DNA of 64,000 nucleotides from NCBI GenBank assembly GCA_038206355.1, contig JBBRAY010000006.1:65031-129030 (forward strand), read 5' to 3'. Position 1 is the stretch's first letter, and every line of letters begins with the position of its first letter. The stretch comes from JAPLDB01 sp038206355 (GTDB lineage: Bacteria > Bacteroidota > Bacteroidia > AKYH767-A > 2013-40CM-41-45). The position numbers and the translations under genes were made by a program. Below are positions 16,099-27,100 of this stretch, piece after piece. The notes under the pieces were generated by a model. The model made no database searches and had not been told where the DNA came from. It was given only the letters and a program-made list of their open reading frames with translations.

Positions 16099-18324
16099 AT
16101 GTTTAATAAAATAGTTCGAATTGCTGTTGCATTTTTTTGCACCGGCATAATTACGCAACAGGCATCGGCCCAGTCATTAACCGGAAAAGTAGTGGAGTGG
16201 GATGAATCCATTAAAATGGAAATGCCATTGGCCGGCGCGAATGTGTACTGGCTGCATACCACAACGGGCGTGAATTCTGATGCCAATGGGAATTTTTCGT
16301 TGCCACCCGACGAAGATAGCCGGCAACTGGTTATCAGTTTTGTCGGATATCAGAATGATACCATTCAGATCAAAGACAACTCGTACCTCAAAGTATTGCT
16401 GAAGAAATCAGTTGACTTAAAAGAGGTGAATGTGCAGGCCAGAAACGGTACCACATCCATCTCCTTACTGAATCCGTTGAATATTGAAACACTGAATGAA
16501 GGTGAAATACTTAAAGCAGCCTGTTGCAATCTTTCAGAAGCATTTGAAACAAATCCATCAATCAACGTCTCCTATAAAGATGCGGTGACAGGTGCAAAGG
16601 AAATTCAGCTCCTCGGATTGAGCGGAATATATTCCCAGCTTTTAACAGAAAATATTCCAAATATGAGAGGCATTGCCGGTATCTATGGCCTCACTTTCAT
16701 TCCCGGTCCGTGGATGGAAAGTATTCAGATCACCAAAGGTTCCGGAAGCGTGGCTAACGGTTTTGAATCCACCACAGGACAAATAAATATTGAATTTAAG
16801 AAACCGGAAGAGAAAAAGACGCCGCGCTTTTACCTCAACCTTTTCGGGGAAGTAAATACCAATTCTGAAATCAATACTTTCTATAAGCATAAGTTCAACA
16901 ACAAGTGGAGTTCCATCCTCATGGCTCACGGAAATTATATGAACTGGACGGTAGACAGGAACAATGACGGTTTTTACGACATTCCCAACACCAGTCAGAT
17001 TAATCTTTACAATCGCTGGAATTACCACAGTGGAAGAAGAACTGAAAGTCAATTTGGTATTAAATATACACTGGACGAGAGGCATGGCGGGCAGATTCAT
17101 CCGGAGAATGACAATGACCCGACAAAATATTATATCAGCGACATCACCAATAAACGCGCTGAAGCATTCGGTAAATTCGGAATCGTATTTCCGAAAAAGC
17201 CTTATCAAAGCATCGGCAATATTGTTCAGGTTACATGGCATGATCTCGGTTCTTCCATCGGCCTTAAAAATTATAACGCCATACAGAAAACAGATTATTA
17301 CCAGAGTATTTTTCAAAGTATCATCGGCAGCACAAGCCACCAGTATAAAGTTGGAATCGGATATCAGTATGATTTGCTGAATGAGGAATACAATCTGATG
17401 CGATCTTCAATGGAGCAACAGGTTCCCGGAGCATTCGGAGAATACACGTACTCTTACCTCGAAAAATTTAAAATCGTTGCCGGTTTTCGTGGCGATTATC
17501 ACAATGAATACGGATGGATATTTACTCCCCGACTGCATGGTAAATTTAATTTTACTGACGATTTAATTCTGAGGTGGAGTGGAGGAAGGAGCTACAGGGT
17601 GCCCTATGCCATTGCAGATAATATTTCTGTACTTGCCAATTCAAAACAACTTTTGTTTGATGAAAAGATAAAACCGGAGGAAGCCTGGAATTATGGAGTT
17701 AATCTTACGCAACGATACAGACTGGCTGCTCAGGAAGGTACTGTAAGTATTGATTTCTACAGGACTGATTTTCTCAACCAGTTGATTGCAGACCAATATA
17801 CTGATCCATCTATTATTCATTTCTATAACCTCCGGGGAAAATCCTCGGCCACAAGTTTTCAGGCCATGGTTAACCAGGAATTGTGGGAGCATTTAAACAT
17901 CAGGGTCGCATATAAACGGGATGATGTGGTGGCAACTTATAACGGTATTGAGGAAGAAAAGCCACTCGTTGCACGCGACCGGGCACTTTTAAACATCGGA
18001 TATGAAACAAAGAACCAACATTGGCGTTTTGATTATACGGTGGTTTGGGAAGGGAAAAAACGACTGGTCAATTCTATTGCAGATGATCAGTACGGAAAAC
18101 TACCCGATTATTCACCGGATTTCTATTTCATGAATGCTCAGATTACAAAAGTTTTTAAACGGTTTGAGTTGTACGGTGGCTCTGAAAATTTGCTCGACTT
18201 CAGACAGGAGCATCCCATCATCAATGCTGGCAAACCTTTCAGCAATGAATTCGATGCCACACAGATATGGGGCCCGGTGGAAGGAAGAAGAATTTATTTC
18301 GGACTTAGATTTAGTATCAGTTAA
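16099..18324 (+). CDS. TonB-dependent outer-membrane receptor with N-terminal carboxypeptidase-like domain
   Basis: The 741-residue protein has a signal peptide (cleavage near ASAQ), a carboxypeptidase-regulatory-like domain (about residues 26-110, SLTGKVVEW to LVISFVGYQNDTI), a plug domain (about 125-235, with LLGLSGIYSQLLTENIPN and GSVANGFESTTGQINIEF) and a beta-barrel ending in an aromatic strand (YFGLRFSIS), as for outer-membrane insertion. Receptors of this size with no SusD partner import metal chelates or cofactors. Its neighbours, an HYC_CC_PP protein and a periplasmic HMA protein 23 bases downstream, point to a metal such as copper. The exact cargo is an inference. Confidence 0.93.
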   Translation: MFNKIVRIAVAFFCTGIITQQASAQSLTGKVVEWDESIKMEMPLAGANVYWLHTTTGVNSDANGNFSLPPDEDSRQLVISFVGYQNDTIQIKDNSYLKVLLKKSVDLKEVNVQARNGTTSISLLNPLNIETLNEGEILKAACCNLSEAFETNPSINVSYKDAVTGAKEIQLLGLSGIYSQLLTENIPNMRGIAGIYGLTFIPGPWMESIQITKGSGSVANGFESTTGQINIEFKKPEEKKTPRFYLNLFGEVNTNSEINTFYKHKFNNKWSSILMAHGNYMNWTVDRNNDGFYDIPNTSQINLYNRWNYHSGRRTESQFGIKYTLDERHGGQIHPENDNDPTKYYISDITNKRAEAFGKFGIVFPKKPYQSIGNIVQVTWHDLGSSIGLKNYNAIQKTDYYQSIFQSIIGSTSHQYKVGIGYQYDLLNEEYNLMRSSMEQQVPGAFGEYTYSYLEKFKIVAGFRGDYHNEYGWIFTPRLHGKFNFTDDLILRWSGGRSYRVPYAIADNISVLANSKQLLFDEKIKPEEAWNYGVNLTQRYRLAAQEGTVSIDFYRTDFLNQLIADQYTDPSIIHFYNLRGKSSATSFQAMVNQELWEHLNIRVAYKRDDVVATYNGIEEEKPLVARDRALLNIGYETKNQHWRFDYTVVWEGKKRLVNSIADDQYGKLPDYSPDFYFMNAQITKVFKRFELYGGSENLLDFRQEHPIINAGKPFSNEFDATQIWGPVEGRRIYFGLRFSIS

Positions 18325-18347
18325 AAAAATTAAACAGAAAAAATATC

Positions 18348-18680
18348 ATGATGAAAAATGGAATAATGTTAATACTCGCACTGGCATTTTCTTCAATTGG
18401 ATACGCGCAGACCGATACGGTAAAAATTAAAACTACGGCTATCTGTGATGATTGCAAGCAGCGTATTGAACACGACCTCTCCTTTGAGAAAGGCGTGAAG
18501 TCGAATGTATTGAACCTGGATACCAAAGAGGTGACGGTGGTATATAATTCGAAAAAAACCGATCCCGATAAAATTCGCCTGGCAATTACAAAAATCGGAT
18601 ATGATGCCGATTCATTGAAAGCACAAGTCAAAGCTTTTAACAAATTGCCTCAGTGTTGTCGCATGCCTGATCTTCATTGA
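18348..18680 (+). CDS. periplasmic heavy-metal-associated (HMA) domain protein
   Basis: After a signal peptide (cleavage near GYAQ), the roughly 90-residue mature protein is a ferredoxin-fold HMA domain. It has the metal site AICDDCKQRIE (CxxC at about residues 33-36), the strand NVLNLDTKEVTVVYN and the helix PDKIRLAITKIGYDADS. A second cysteine cluster, QCCRMPDLH, ends the protein and could add a metal site. By family it binds copper or a similar soft metal and hands it on. It follows the receptor gene by 23 bases. Two adjacent ATGs (18348 and 18351) are possible starts. Confidence 0.92.
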   Translation: MMKNGIMLILALAFSSIGYAQTDTVKIKTTAICDDCKQRIEHDLSFEKGVKSNVLNLDTKEVTVVYNSKKTDPDKIRLAITKIGYDADSLKAQVKAFNKLPQCCRMPDLH

Positions 18681-18746
18681 AGTTTTCAATTATTTAAAGA
18701 GACGATGACTTCATTTGCCGTGAGGATTTTGTCAAAGCGGAGCCAT

Positions 18747-20381
18747 TCATTCTCCGTAAACCTTCTCTCCGTTTACATACGTCGAAATAACTTTTACGCC
18801 GGGAATTTTACTGCCCTCTATTTTTAGGATGTCCTTGTCGAGGATTACAAAGTCTGCAAATTTTCCTTCAACAATACTCCCTTTTTCATCCTCTTCGAAG
18901 TTGGCGTATGCAGCCCAAATCGTCATTGCGCGCAGCGCATCTTTTTTCTTGATGTTATTTTCCGGCTGAAAACCATTTTCCGGAAATCCTTTTAAGTCCT
19001 TTCGTTCAGTCGCTGCATAATAGGTATAGAGTGGGTTTATACTTTCAACAGGAAAATCGGTTCCGAAGACAATTCTGTTGTCTGAATTCTCAAACAAGTC
19101 GTCATACGCATATGCGGTTTTAACCCTCTCAGTACCGAGACGGTCGGCGGCCCAGTACATATCACTCGTAGCATGTGTGGGTTGCACAGATGGAATGATG
19201 CTGAATTTACTGAAGCTATTCAAATCCTTTTTGTCTACCACCTGACAGTGCTCTATCCTCCAGCGCCTGTTATTTTCTGTTCCGAGATGCTCTCCGTATA
19301 TTTTTATCATTGCATGTATTGCCGAATCTCCGATTGCATGCGTACAAACCTGAAATCCTGCTTCGTGCGCTTCATCACAGATTTTGTTGAAAAATTTATT
19401 TTCATGTAGCATAAATCCAAAATGACCCGGCATGTCACTATATGGTTTTGAAAGGCAGGCTCCGCGTGAACCCAAAGCGCCATCAGCGTACATCTTTACA
19501 CTTCTTACATTTAACCGGTCAGTTTTATAAGGTCCATGACCAAAAAAATATTTCAGCGTTCGCTCGTCATCTGCAATCATGGCGTAGATGCGCATTTTCA
19601 GTATGCCTGCTTTCTGCAGACTATCAATGAGCTGAATGGTGTCTCTTCCAAGTCCTGCATCATCAACGGTAGTGAGGCCTACGGCAAAGCAATTTTTCTG
19701 TGCATCAAGTAATGCCTGTGCGCGTTGTTCCACAGAAAATTCAGGAATTACATTCTTGACGATGTCAACGGCATTGTCAATCAACAGTCCGGTGAGTTGT
19801 CCATCCATTTGAAGTATTTCTCCGCCAGTAATTTTTGTATCAGCAGTTATTTTTGCGCGGTTCAATGCCTCTGTATTACATAGCACTGCATGACCATCAA
19901 TACGCATGAGGTAAACAGGCGTCTTTGGAAATAGTGAATCCAGCTTTTCCCGGGTTGGATACTCCTTCACTTCCCAGTCGTTCTGGTCCCACCCACGTCC
20001 GAGCAGCCATTCAAATTTATTGGTTGAGGCAAACTCATTCAACCTGGTGATGACTTCGTCAAATGAAGTAGTGCCGTATAAATCACATTTCAGCATGTCA
20101 ATCCCGTAACCATAAAAATGACAATGTCCGTCAATAAATCCAGGGTATACAGGTTTTCCTTTCAGGTCAATTTTTTCAATGGCATCATAATCGTCAAGGA
20201 TATCCTGCGTGCTGCCGATAGATTTTATAATTCCGTTTTTTACCGCAACAGCTTCCGCAACAGTGAATGATTCATCAACAGTATAAATGATTCCGTTGTA
20301 TAGAATCAAATCTGCATTTCTTTTGTGTGAACACGACGTAAAAAACAACAGGATTACAACAGCATATATAATTTTATTCAT
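18747..20381 (-). CDS. amidohydrolase (YtcJ-like), lipoprotein
   Basis: The 544-residue protein starts with a lipoprotein signal peptide (ILLFFTSCSHK; Cys at about 17). It has the amidohydrolase metal motif GFIDGHCHFYGYG (HxH, about residues 79-91), a carboxylated-lysine/His region, THAIGDSAIHAM with a further metal His, and FGTDFPVE with the catalytic Asp, as in the amidohydro_3 group that includes YtcJ and N-substituted formamide deformylases. It would hydrolyse an amide or related bond outside the cytoplasm. The substrate is not known. It converges with the HMA gene and has a long upstream spacer, so it is probably transcribed alone. Confidence 0.9.
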   Translation of the reverse strand: MNKIIYAVVILLFFTSCSHKRNADLILYNGIIYTVDESFTVAEAVAVKNGIIKSIGSTQDILDDYDAIEKIDLKGKPVYPGFIDGHCHFYGYGIDMLKCDLYGTTSFDEVITRLNEFASTNKFEWLLGRGWDQNDWEVKEYPTREKLDSLFPKTPVYLMRIDGHAVLCNTEALNRAKITADTKITGGEILQMDGQLTGLLIDNAVDIVKNVIPEFSVEQRAQALLDAQKNCFAVGLTTVDDAGLGRDTIQLIDSLQKAGILKMRIYAMIADDERTLKYFFGHGPYKTDRLNVRSVKMYADGALGSRGACLSKPYSDMPGHFGFMLHENKFFNKICDEAHEAGFQVCTHAIGDSAIHAMIKIYGEHLGTENNRRWRIEHCQVVDKKDLNSFSKFSIIPSVQPTHATSDMYWAADRLGTERVKTAYAYDDLFENSDNRIVFGTDFPVESINPLYTYYAATERKDLKGFPENGFQPENNIKKKDALRAMTIWAAYANFEEDEKGSIVEGKFADFVILDKDILKIEGSKIPGVKVISTYVNGEKVYGE

Positions 20382-20753
20382 TTTATTTTTTTTTGACTGA
20401 TTTCCTATTTTATCTTTTGCTGATTATTTTACTATTACGTGAAACAAACACATCAGGACTTACTTAATTGAATACTTCATCTCGCCAATGATTCGCAGAC
20501 GCGATTTTATGATTGAATTAAATTTTTTAGTTTCTATAATTTTGGCAAGATATGCCTTTTCATTTTTGGTTTTTGACCGTGCATCCGTGGCAAGTTGTTT
20601 TTTGTGTTTTACATACCTCGACTTAAATCACATTCGCAAAGTGGTTCATTCATTTTTGATATTTTAAATTAATTTTCATTGGACTATCTTCGTACGCAAA
20701 GAAAGTGAAAAGATAATTGTAAATTTTATTAACTGTTTAGTTTAAATACTGAC
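20382..20753. other. 372-base intergenic region between divergent genes
   Basis: The DNA is AT-rich and holds two plus-strand -7-like boxes, TAATTTTG at 20537-20544 and TATCTTCG at 20685-20692, both directed to the YfiT-like gene. I see no conserved RNA structure and no short gene. Confidence 0.45.
20685..20692 (+). promoter_or_regulatory. possible -7 element of the YfiT-like gene
   Basis: TATCTTCG is the same variant of the Bacteroidota -7 box found next to several other genes in this window. It would give a leader of about 55 bases before the ATG at 20754. Confidence 0.4.
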
Positions 20754-21290
20754 ATGATTGAAATTGAAAAACTCCGTTATCCGATTGGGAAATTTTCGGC
20801 GGCTGAAAGCATCTCTGAAGATGACATCAGGAGCAGTATACTGATCATTGAACGGCTTCCTTCCCGGCTAAGGAGTGAAGTTGTAGACCTTACAGATGAA
20901 CAGCTTGATACGCCTTACAGAGACGGTGGCTGGACGATCAGGCAAGTGGTTCATCATTTACCTGACAGTCATTTGAACGCTTATATAAGGTTTAAGCTTG
21001 CCATTACGGAGGACAATCCCACAATACGTCCGTACATGGAAGACAAATGGGCTGCGTTGCCTGACGGAAAAAGTGCAGGCATAGTAGTTTCACTGGATCT
21101 TCTTGAATCTCTTCATAAACGCTGGGTAGCCGTGATTCGAAATATGAGTGTATCGGATTTTAGCAGAACGTTTTACCATCCAGAAGATAAAGTTACACGC
21201 ACGCTGGGCGTAAATTTATATCTGTACGCATGGCATAGCAGGCATCACCTTGCACACATCACTGAATTGAAAAAAAGAAAAGGATGGTAA
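20754..21290 (+). CDS. YfiT/BstA-like DinB-superfamily thiol transferase
   Basis: The 178-residue protein matches the YfiT family throughout: LRYPIGKF at the N-terminus, then metal-ligand histidines in VVHHLPDSHLNAYIRFK (about residue 67) and YAWHSRHHLAHI (about 160-171), with the PYMEDKWA and GWTIRQV motifs. These four-helix DinB-type proteins bind a divalent metal; characterised relatives are bacillithiol transferases and others are annotated as putative metal-dependent hydrolases. It converges with the threonine aldolase gene with only three bases between the stops. The thiol used here is an inference. Confidence 0.9.
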   Translation: MIEIEKLRYPIGKFSAAESISEDDIRSSILIIERLPSRLRSEVVDLTDEQLDTPYRDGGWTIRQVVHHLPDSHLNAYIRFKLAITEDNPTIRPYMEDKWAALPDGKSAGIVVSLDLLESLHKRWVAVIRNMSVSDFSRTFYHPEDKVTRTLGVNLYLYAWHSRHHLAHITELKKRKGW

Positions 21291-21293
21291 CAA

Positions 21294-22310
21294 TCAGAAT
21301 CGCTTTAAAACACTGATCGTTTTTTCAATCATGGTATCATCAACATCCAGATGAGTTACAAAACGGATCGTGTTTTTTCCAAATTGCCCTGCTTTGATTT
21401 CATTTGCTGAAAGGTAGTTGAGAAAATCACCCGCGTTCTTATCATCATTCAAAGTAAATATAATGATGTTTGTCTCAACGGGAAGCAAGTCCTTGACATA
21501 GCTGAGATTTGAAATAATGCTGCCCAGTTCTTTTGCTCTGGCGTGATCATCTTTCAACCGGAAAACGTTGTTGTCCAGTGCATAAATTCCTGCAGCGGCA
21601 AGAAACCCCGCCTGACGCATTCCGCCACCCAGTACTTTTCGGAAACGACGCGCCTTACTGATGTTTTCTTTTGATGAAATAAGCAATGAGCCTACGGGCG
21701 CTCCCAGTCCTTTGCTCATACAAAATGAAATGCTGTCAAATAAATTCCCGACTGTTACAGGGTCCTCTTTGGTTTCTGTAAGCGCATTCAGAATTCGCGC
21801 CCCGTCAAGATGTAGTCTTAAATTATTGTTTTTGCAGACCGTGGAAATTTCTTTCAGCGTTTGAAAGCTGTAATAGCTTCCGCCACCTTTGTTACTTGTA
21901 TTTTCAATCGATACCAGTCCGGTAGTTGGAAGATGCACATCATCGTCATTGATATTAGCAAGAACATCTTCGGCCGTTAGTCTTCCCCGATTTCCATTGA
22001 TTAGCCTGATTGAACATCCGCTATGGAAGGCCCATCCACCTCCTTCAGAAAAATAAATATGAGAATTTCTATCACAGATGATTTCATCCATCGGATTGGT
22101 CAGAATTTTTATTGCAATCTGGTTGCACATGGTACCGGATGGACAAAACAATGCAACTTCCTTCCCGAATAGGGCAGCGCCTTTTTCTTCTAATGCGATA
22201 ACTGTAGGATCTTCTCCAAAAACATCGTCACCTGTTTTTGCATGTATCATGGCATCAAGCATTCCCTGCGATGGACGTGTCACGGTATCTGAGCGGAGAT
22301 CAATAAGCAT
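21294..22310 (-). CDS. ltaE: low-specificity L-threonine aldolase
   Basis: This PLP enzyme cleaves threonine or allo-threonine to glycine and acetaldehyde. The 338 residues are of family length. They show the N-terminal IDLRSDTVTRPS, GDDVFGEDPTV, FCPSGTMCNQIA (PLP phosphate region), LHLDGARILNA with the PLP-pairing Asp169, and the Schiff-base lysine Lys200 in MSKGLGAPVGS. All key residues are present. It lies in the same orientation as the OstA-like gene upstream (52-base gap) and could share its transcript. Confidence 0.95.
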   Translation of the reverse strand: MLIDLRSDTVTRPSQGMLDAMIHAKTGDDVFGEDPTVIALEEKGAALFGKEVALFCPSGTMCNQIAIKILTNPMDEIICDRNSHIYFSEGGGWAFHSGCSIRLINGNRGRLTAEDVLANINDDDVHLPTTGLVSIENTSNKGGGSYYSFQTLKEISTVCKNNNLRLHLDGARILNALTETKEDPVTVGNLFDSISFCMSKGLGAPVGSLLISSKENISKARRFRKVLGGGMRQAGFLAAAGIYALDNNVFRLKDDHARAKELGSIISNLSYVKDLLPVETNIIIFTLNDDKNAGDFLNYLSANEIKAGQFGKNTIRFVTHLDVDDTMIEKTISVLKRF

Positions 22311-22362
22311 TTTTTTACTGATGATAATTTCTTGTCAATTAAATAATGAGGAACAGATGGTT

Positions 22363-23919
22363 TTATTCTGACGGATGAAGATAAATATCCTCCTTGGTTT
22401 TCGGCCTGTCATCATTTTTCCATAAAAATCCTTTCAGCCGGAGTTCTTTAGTGGTTAATTCATTGATAGGATATAGAGTACCATCCGGTTCATTGAGCAA
22501 ACTAATCTGCTGAACTTTATTTTCGTTGATCCTGATATCAAGATCACTGCAATCGGCTCGGTTGACTCCGAAGTTTTTATCATTTTTATTTTTTCCGTAG
22601 TAAATGGTCTGCCCGTTTCCGCTAACAAGAATTTTGTAGAGTTTATTGTCGCTGAAATAGCCCGTCATATTTTTTCCCCGGATCTGATTGAATCTTAGAG
22701 AATCAAGTTCGCCTTGCTGTAAGCTGTCGGCACGGGAAACAATAAAAGAGGAATTGACAAGATACATTTTATCAATTTTTGAATTGGCAGTTTGAATAGT
22801 GATGGAATCAGCTGTCAACTGGTTGAGGCCGCTCCACAATACAGGATCCTTGAACATATGTATGCTGGAATCTGAAGATGAGTAAACCAGAGAATCACAT
22901 TTTCCCTGGAGATCGCTTCGAAATAATTTCACATGGTGATATGCAAACAGATTTCTTTTTCTGTTCCCGCTGCTGTCCACATACTGAATGGATGAATCAA
23001 CAACCGCTTTAAGGGTATCACCATGCATGAATAGAGAATCATTATCATAAATCTGTATCATTGTTGCATGCCCCGTCACAAATGAGGAGTCCTCTTTTTC
23101 ATGGTGCTCTGCATAATCACCGCTGATGATCACTTTGTTAGTAGAATCATAAACGGAGACATTTCCGTATCCGGTTCCGATTGCCGGTATCCTGTTATAG
23201 GTTACGGTATCACCACGAAGCGTTTGTTCTTTTGACTTCAGGTATGAATTGCCTGTAAAAAGAGAAGTTTGTTTTTCTGTATTGTACCACCCACTCTCAC
23301 AATAAATCAGGTTCTCATCACTGTAAATATAAGTGGGTCCTATGAAATAGGCTGTCTTCCCGACAGTATTATAGCGCAGCGTATCGCATGTCAAACGAAA
23401 TTTTGGATTGACAAGTATTACATCTTTCTTAAAAAATAAATCACTTGTTTTACTGTAATAGTAGCCGGATCTGCTTGTAAGTATATCTCCTGCATCTACA
23501 ATATGTGCGCTGTCAGTATAATATGCCATGTCTGTTTCCATATTGTAATCAAGACGCTGGGTATTCAAAGTCATTTGTTTGTCTTTCATTTCTACGTCAT
23601 CAAACATCTGCGCCAGTTTTGAATCACCAAGATAAATGAGGTGCCTGCCGGTCATGGTTGTTGTATCGCCCTTGTTGATTCGCACATGCCCGAATGCTTC
23701 CAGATTGTTTTGTTCCTTATAAAGGTATGCGCTATCGCAGGTCATCACGGCCCCCTCATGACTGAATGCAACGTTTCCAAGAAGTCTGTCTGCTCCGGCA
23801 TTAATCGTATTGTCAAATTCACTAACGTCAGCATGTAGAAGTTCAATTCGCGAGGGCTTTTGTGCAAACAGAAACAGGGGAAAGGTTAGAAGCAGGACAG
23901 CTGAACAAATTTTTTTCAT
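22363..23919 (-). CDS. OstA-like (LptA-related) periplasmic protein
   Basis: After a signal peptide (cleavage near LFAQ), the 518-residue protein is a repeated beta-strand array with LPS-bridge features: GNVAFSHEGAVMTCDSAYLYKEQNNLEAFGHVRI, then further xxxLTCDTLRYN, YCESGWYNTEKQ and GDTVTYN repeats. This is the OstA-like form found in Bacteroidota, which by family carries LPS across the periplasm to LptD. It is longer than the E. coli LptA. I chose the ATG at 23919, at the signal peptide; an upstream start would add 30 unrelated residues. The C-terminal IYLHPSE tail is not recognised. Confidence 0.88.
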   Translation of the reverse strand: MKKICSAVLLLTFPLFLFAQKPSRIELLHADVSEFDNTINAGADRLLGNVAFSHEGAVMTCDSAYLYKEQNNLEAFGHVRINKGDTTTMTGRHLIYLGDSKLAQMFDDVEMKDKQMTLNTQRLDYNMETDMAYYTDSAHIVDAGDILTSRSGYYYSKTSDLFFKKDVILVNPKFRLTCDTLRYNTVGKTAYFIGPTYIYSDENLIYCESGWYNTEKQTSLFTGNSYLKSKEQTLRGDTVTYNRIPAIGTGYGNVSVYDSTNKVIISGDYAEHHEKEDSSFVTGHATMIQIYDNDSLFMHGDTLKAVVDSSIQYVDSSGNRKRNLFAYHHVKLFRSDLQGKCDSLVYSSSDSSIHMFKDPVLWSGLNQLTADSITIQTANSKIDKMYLVNSSFIVSRADSLQQGELDSLRFNQIRGKNMTGYFSDNKLYKILVSGNGQTIYYGKNKNDKNFGVNRADCSDLDIRINENKVQQISLLNEPDGTLYPINELTTKELRLKGFLWKNDDRPKTKEDIYLHPSE

Positions 23920-24184
23920 ATTGGCGGGGTAAAGGTAAAAATCAATTATTGAGAAGGTGTGTATAAAACAATCACTTTTGCATCCGCGGTATAATGATTT
24001 TACGTACATTTATAGTTGTTATTAATTTGTCTACATCGGTAACCTTCCAAAAACGATATTAAACCGGCAAACTCAGGTTCAGAAAATTTAAAGGTCGTTA
24101 ATTTCTTACATTTTTTAATTCGACCTGTAGTATTGGTAACCTGCACATTTTAAAATGATATAATAACAATATATAAATCCCTCT

Positions 24185-27100
24185 ATGAAAAGGTACTCTA
24201 ACCTCAGAATTGCTTTTGTAGTAGTACTCTTGCAATCATTATTATTTCAAAAATCTTATTCTCAAACTTATCAATGGGCTGTTGGTGCCGCCGGTCAGGG
24301 ATATGATTATGGTAATTACATCACTACTGATGACTCAGGAAACGTTTATGTTTCGGGACAGTTTGAATATGACTGTAATTTCGGAACGAAGACCATTTCT
24401 ACTGCCGGTCAGCACGACATATTTGTTGCCAAATATAACGCTGCAGGTACTCTGAAATGGGTGAAGCGTGCAGGGGGAACTGATGGCGATGCAGGTCATG
24501 GAATCGGAATGGATGCCAACAGGAATATTTATACTACCGGTGAGTTTGAAAAAACTTCTTTCTGGACAACAACGGATTCATTGGTTTCAGGTGGTTCAAA
24601 TATTAACAACGCCTACATCTCCAAATATGACAACAACGGAGTATTTCAATGGGTTCGAAGGGGAGGCAGTACTGGCGATAGCCGGGGGCGTGGATTGGTA
24701 ACTGACCCGGCCGGAAATAGCTATTTTACCGGGAGTTTTGCCAATACAATTTCCTTTGGTTCGATTAACCTGACCTATAGCGGATCAACTGATATATTTT
24801 TAACTAAATACGATAGTAATGGTAATGCTATCTGGGCAAAGAAAGCAGGCGGTACCAAGGACGACAAAGGAAAGGGAGTTGCGATTGACGGAATGGGAAA
24901 TGTTTTTATGTGTGCAACTTTTACTACCAGTGCAAATGTCTCCGGCCATGTACTAAGTGCGGTCGGAAAGTATGATTCATTTATTGCCAAGTATGACACG
25001 GCAGGAAATTACATCTGGACGGTGAAAGCAGGTGGTAGCGATACGACAAAGATGTCAGGAATAACTACTGACAATGATGGCAATTGTTATGTGACAGGAT
25101 ATTTCAAAGACTCAACAATTATAGGGACAACAACTTTACGATCCCTGGGCAGCTATGAATTTTTTCTTGCAAAATATAATGCGAACGGAACTTTCGCGTG
25201 GGCAAAACGCGGTGGTGGTGTGAATGAAGATTTCGGACAGGGTATCTGTTTCGACAAGCGAAGGAACCTTTTATATGTCACAGGTCAATTTGATTACCAG
25301 GCAAACTTTGACGGAATTGCAGTAGCCAGTGCCGGCAACAGGGATGTATTTATTTCCTGCTGGGATACGAGTGGTTCTATTCAATGGATTAAAACCGGCG
25401 GAGGAACACAGCGCGATGCAGGATTTGCCGTTGCCAATGATACACTTGGAAACATAGTAGCCACGGGTTTCGCTGACAAAGGCGGAGTATTCGGCGGCTA
25501 TACGACTGCCGGAGACAGCATGGCAGATATATTCGTTGCGAAAATTTCTCCTGCAGGAGCAAGTCAGCCTACATCTGCGTCTTCAAATATTTCCTCAAGT
25601 GTTACCAATTGCACAGATATAAACCTGAGCTGGACCAGCGGAAACGGAGCAAATAGAATTGTGATCGCTAAGGCCGGATCAGCGGTGAACGTTCTGCCGG
25701 TCGATGGAAACTTTTATACTGCCAATTCAGTTTTTGGAAACGGGAGTTACCTTGGTAGTGGAAACTATGTTGTGTATTCCGGTTCAGGAAATTCATGCAC
25801 AGTCACCGGATTGACAACAGGAACGATGTACTATTTTGCTGTGTTTGAATTTAACGGAAGCGGCGTTACCACAAACTATAATACCACTACATATCCTGTG
25901 GCCAATGCGCAGGCAAATAGTTTTGCTGTCACGGCATCTGCTTCTCCGGTTGCAATTTGTCCGGGCTCATCTTCAACGCTCTCAGCTTCCGGTGGAGTTA
26001 GTTATACATGGTCACCGGCTACCGGATTATCGGCAACAACAGGAGCAAGTGTTACAGCTACATTAAATTCATCCATCACATATACCATTACCGCTATAGA
26101 TAATAACGGATGTCAGGCAACAACAACGCTGCCTGTCACTGTGAATACGCTGCCCACTGTAACACTTGGCAATTTTACCGATGAATGTATAACCACAACA
26201 GCTGTAACTCTTACCGGTGGCTCACCCGCAGGAGGAACCTTTAGCGGAGCGTTTGTAAATGCAGGAATTTTTGATCCTTCTGCTGCAGGTACCGGACCAC
26301 ATACAATTACCTATTCATATACAGATGGAAACGGATGCAGCAACACAGCAAATGCTAGTCTGAATGTACGTGCATTACCTAGTGTAATCGTAAATACCCA
26401 AAATGGTATTTGCGTCAGCGGTTCTCCTGTTGCATTGACAGGCGGAACACCTTCGGGAGGAACATATAGCGGAACAGGTGTAAGCAGCGGAAATTTTGAC
26501 CCTTCAGTAACAGGAGTCGGACAGCAAATCATAACCTATTCTTATACTGATGCATTTGGATGCAGTAATTCTGATACGGCAACAATAACTGTGAATGCAC
26601 TTCCATCAGTATCCTTATCTTCATTCAATTCACTTTGTCAGAATGCACCTTCTTTTGTACTGACAGGTGGTAGTCCGGCCGGTGGAACATATTCAGGTAC
26701 TGGAGTTGTGTCAGGAAGTTTTTATCCGAATGTTTCAGGTTCAGGAACGCATACCATCAATTATCAGTATGCTGATGCAAACGGATGTTCAGCAAACGCA
26801 ATCAATACAATTACAGTAAATGCACTTCCTGTTGTAACACTGGGAGCATTTAATCCTGTATGTCAGAACTCAGGAGCGATTACGCTTTCAGGTGGCAGTC
26901 CTGCAGGAGGAACTTATAGTGGAAGTGGTGTTTCGAACGGATTGTTTACGCCATCAAGTGCCGGAAATAATAACATCATCTATACTTATACTGATGGAAA
27001 CGGATGTTCGGCTTTTGCAACATCATCAATTCTTGTAAACACACTTCCTGTTGTAACGGTATCTCCGATCAGTGCTGTTTGTCAGAATTCAGGATCATTC

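Noticed and set aside
16642..17340. A 232-codon antisense frame in the TonB receptor gene
   Set aside because: Long but opposite a complete receptor sequence; no homology-like motif.
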